14,678 nucleotides of DNA from an uncultured Blautia sp. (GTDB taxonomy: Bacteria > Bacillota > Clostridia > Lachnospirales > Lachnospiraceae), in assembly GCA_900542045.1 (NCBI GenBank), contig UQMI01000069.1, forward strand, positions 1 to 14,678, in the 5' to 3' direction. Below are positions 14,434-14,678 of the stretch, one piece after another. The first letter of the stretch is position 1, and every line of letters starts with the position of its first letter. The position numbers and the translations under genes were made by a program. The notes beneath the pieces were generated by a model. It did no database searches. It saw nothing but the letters and a program-made list of their open reading frames with translations, and was not told the DNA's origin.

Positions 14434-14503
14434 AAAGAGACAATCCCAAAGAATTCGGATTTTTTTAGAAACTGAATTCTCTGTCGGACTGTCTCTTTTT
14501 TTT
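14434..14503 (+). terminator. Intrinsic terminator of the catabolic operon
   Basis: A long imperfect palindrome has outer stem AAAGAGACA/TGTCTCTTT (14434-14442 with 14490-14498). The inner pairing GAATTC with flanking bases (about 14451-14462 with 14469-14479) surrounds a short loop. Eight T residues (14496-14503) end it on the plus strand. It lies about 75 bases after the last gene. The GAGACA-type arms resemble insertion-sequence ends, so it might instead or also be the end of the adjoining transposable element. Confidence 0.82.
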
Positions 14504-14525
14504 AATCCCTCGTATTTTAGGGCGC

Positions 14526-14554
14526 AAAAATCCCCTGTTCTGGATTGTAAGGGG
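14526..14554 (-). terminator. Short intrinsic terminator of the transposase gene
   Basis: Read on the minus strand, CCCCT, a 13-base loop and AGGGG are followed by ATTTTT. It starts about a dozen bases after the transposase stop codon, where a terminator is expected. The stem is only five pairs, so confidence is modest. Confidence 0.45.
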
Positions 14555-14565
14555 CGCTCCATCAC

Positions 14566-14678
14566 TTAAGCGGTTTCCTGTTCCTTTTTCCCTTCGTATT
14601 TCTCGATTTCATGATGCAAAAAACGATGGTATTTCATGATATTCCTGCCAATCGCATACAGCATGAATTCTTTATATA
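14566..14678 (-). CDS. Transposase, C-terminal fragment cut by the window edge
   Basis: The minus strand carries an open frame that enters from the window edge and stops at 14566, giving 36 visible residues. The piece EFMLYAIGRNIMKYHRFLHH, followed by a charged tail, resembles the C-terminus of IS1182-type DDE transposases, where an AxGRN motif in a final helix is usual. This assignment rests on memory of the motif over a very short stretch. The rest of the gene lies outside the window, so I cannot tell whether it is intact. It points toward the catabolic operon and marks the boundary of the locus. Confidence 0.5.
   Translation of the reverse strand, partial: YKEFMLYAIGRNIMKYHRFLHHEIEKYEGKKEQETA

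Larger units (their letters stand above)
14358..14565. other. 208-bp gap between operon end and transposase fragment
   Basis: No credible gene lies here. A hairpin-like stretch (14390-14423, outer stem AGGGG/CCCCT) is followed by the main operon terminator (14434-14503) and then a short hairpin with a U-run for the opposite strand (14526-14554). One open frame of 74 codons crosses it on the minus strand, but it reads through the terminators and has no recognisable content. Confidence 0.65.

Noticed and set aside
14341..14565. A 74-codon minus-strand frame in the gap after the operon
   Set aside because: It crosses two hairpin terminators, overlaps the end of the hydroxyacid dehydrogenase gene and has no recognisable content.
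1..14678. CRISPR arrays, tRNA or rRNA genes, known riboswitches, and CcpA-type cre sites
   Set aside because: I looked in all intergenic gaps and found no regularly spaced repeats, no cloverleaf-like sequences and no convincing cre palindrome.

Overview
The window looks like a chromosomal segment from a Firmicute of the Lachnospiraceae / Clostridium cluster XIVa type. The evidence is moderate GC, strong AGGAGG-type ribosome binding sites, sigma-A-like promoters in AT-rich gaps, a TTG-started ROK repressor, and protein sequences that read like gut clostridia. The genus is not determinable from the sequence alone. Nearly all of it is one sugar or sugar-acid utilisation locus built around a ROK-family regulator, with transport and dehydrogenase genes on the minus strand and a six-gene catabolic operon on the plus strand.

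Minus strand, read from 8818 down to 69: a ROK repressor; two zinc-dependent medium-chain dehydrogenases, one sorbitol/xylitol-dehydrogenase-like and one arabitol-dehydrogenase-like; then a complete ribose/galactose-type (CUT2) ABC importer made of a lipoprotein binding protein, a permease, a double-domain ATPase and a second permease. I see three separate promoters on this strand, for ROK, for the dehydrogenase pair and for the importer. The last is a perfect TTGACA-N17-TATAAT. Each is followed at once by an AT-rich palindrome. Two of the palindromes share an AAAAGTGTTT core, which makes them good candidates for the ROK operator.

Plus strand, 9121 to 14357: an SMP-30/gluconolactonase-like protein, a divergent shikimate-dehydrogenase-fold oxidoreductase, a cupin-type phosphoglucose-isomerase-like protein, a phosphotriesterase-fold lactonase/hydrolase, a KDPG/KHG-type aldolase and a D-2-hydroxyacid dehydrogenase. 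A strong intrinsic terminator follows. The end of the window holds the C-terminus of a transposase on the minus strand, so the locus borders a mobile element.

How the genes may work together (inference): an unphosphorylated sugar, polyol or sugar acid is imported, oxidised by the dehydrogenases, opened by one or two lactonases, isomerised, and finally cut by the aldolase to pyruvate plus an aldehyde, with the 2-hydroxyacid dehydrogenase handling a keto- or hydroxy-acid. No sugar kinase and no sugar-acid dehydratase is visible, although an aldolase of this family normally needs both steps before it. The AroE-like enzyme has lost residues that usually hold shikimate. The set does not match a textbook pathway that I can name, so the substrate is unknown.
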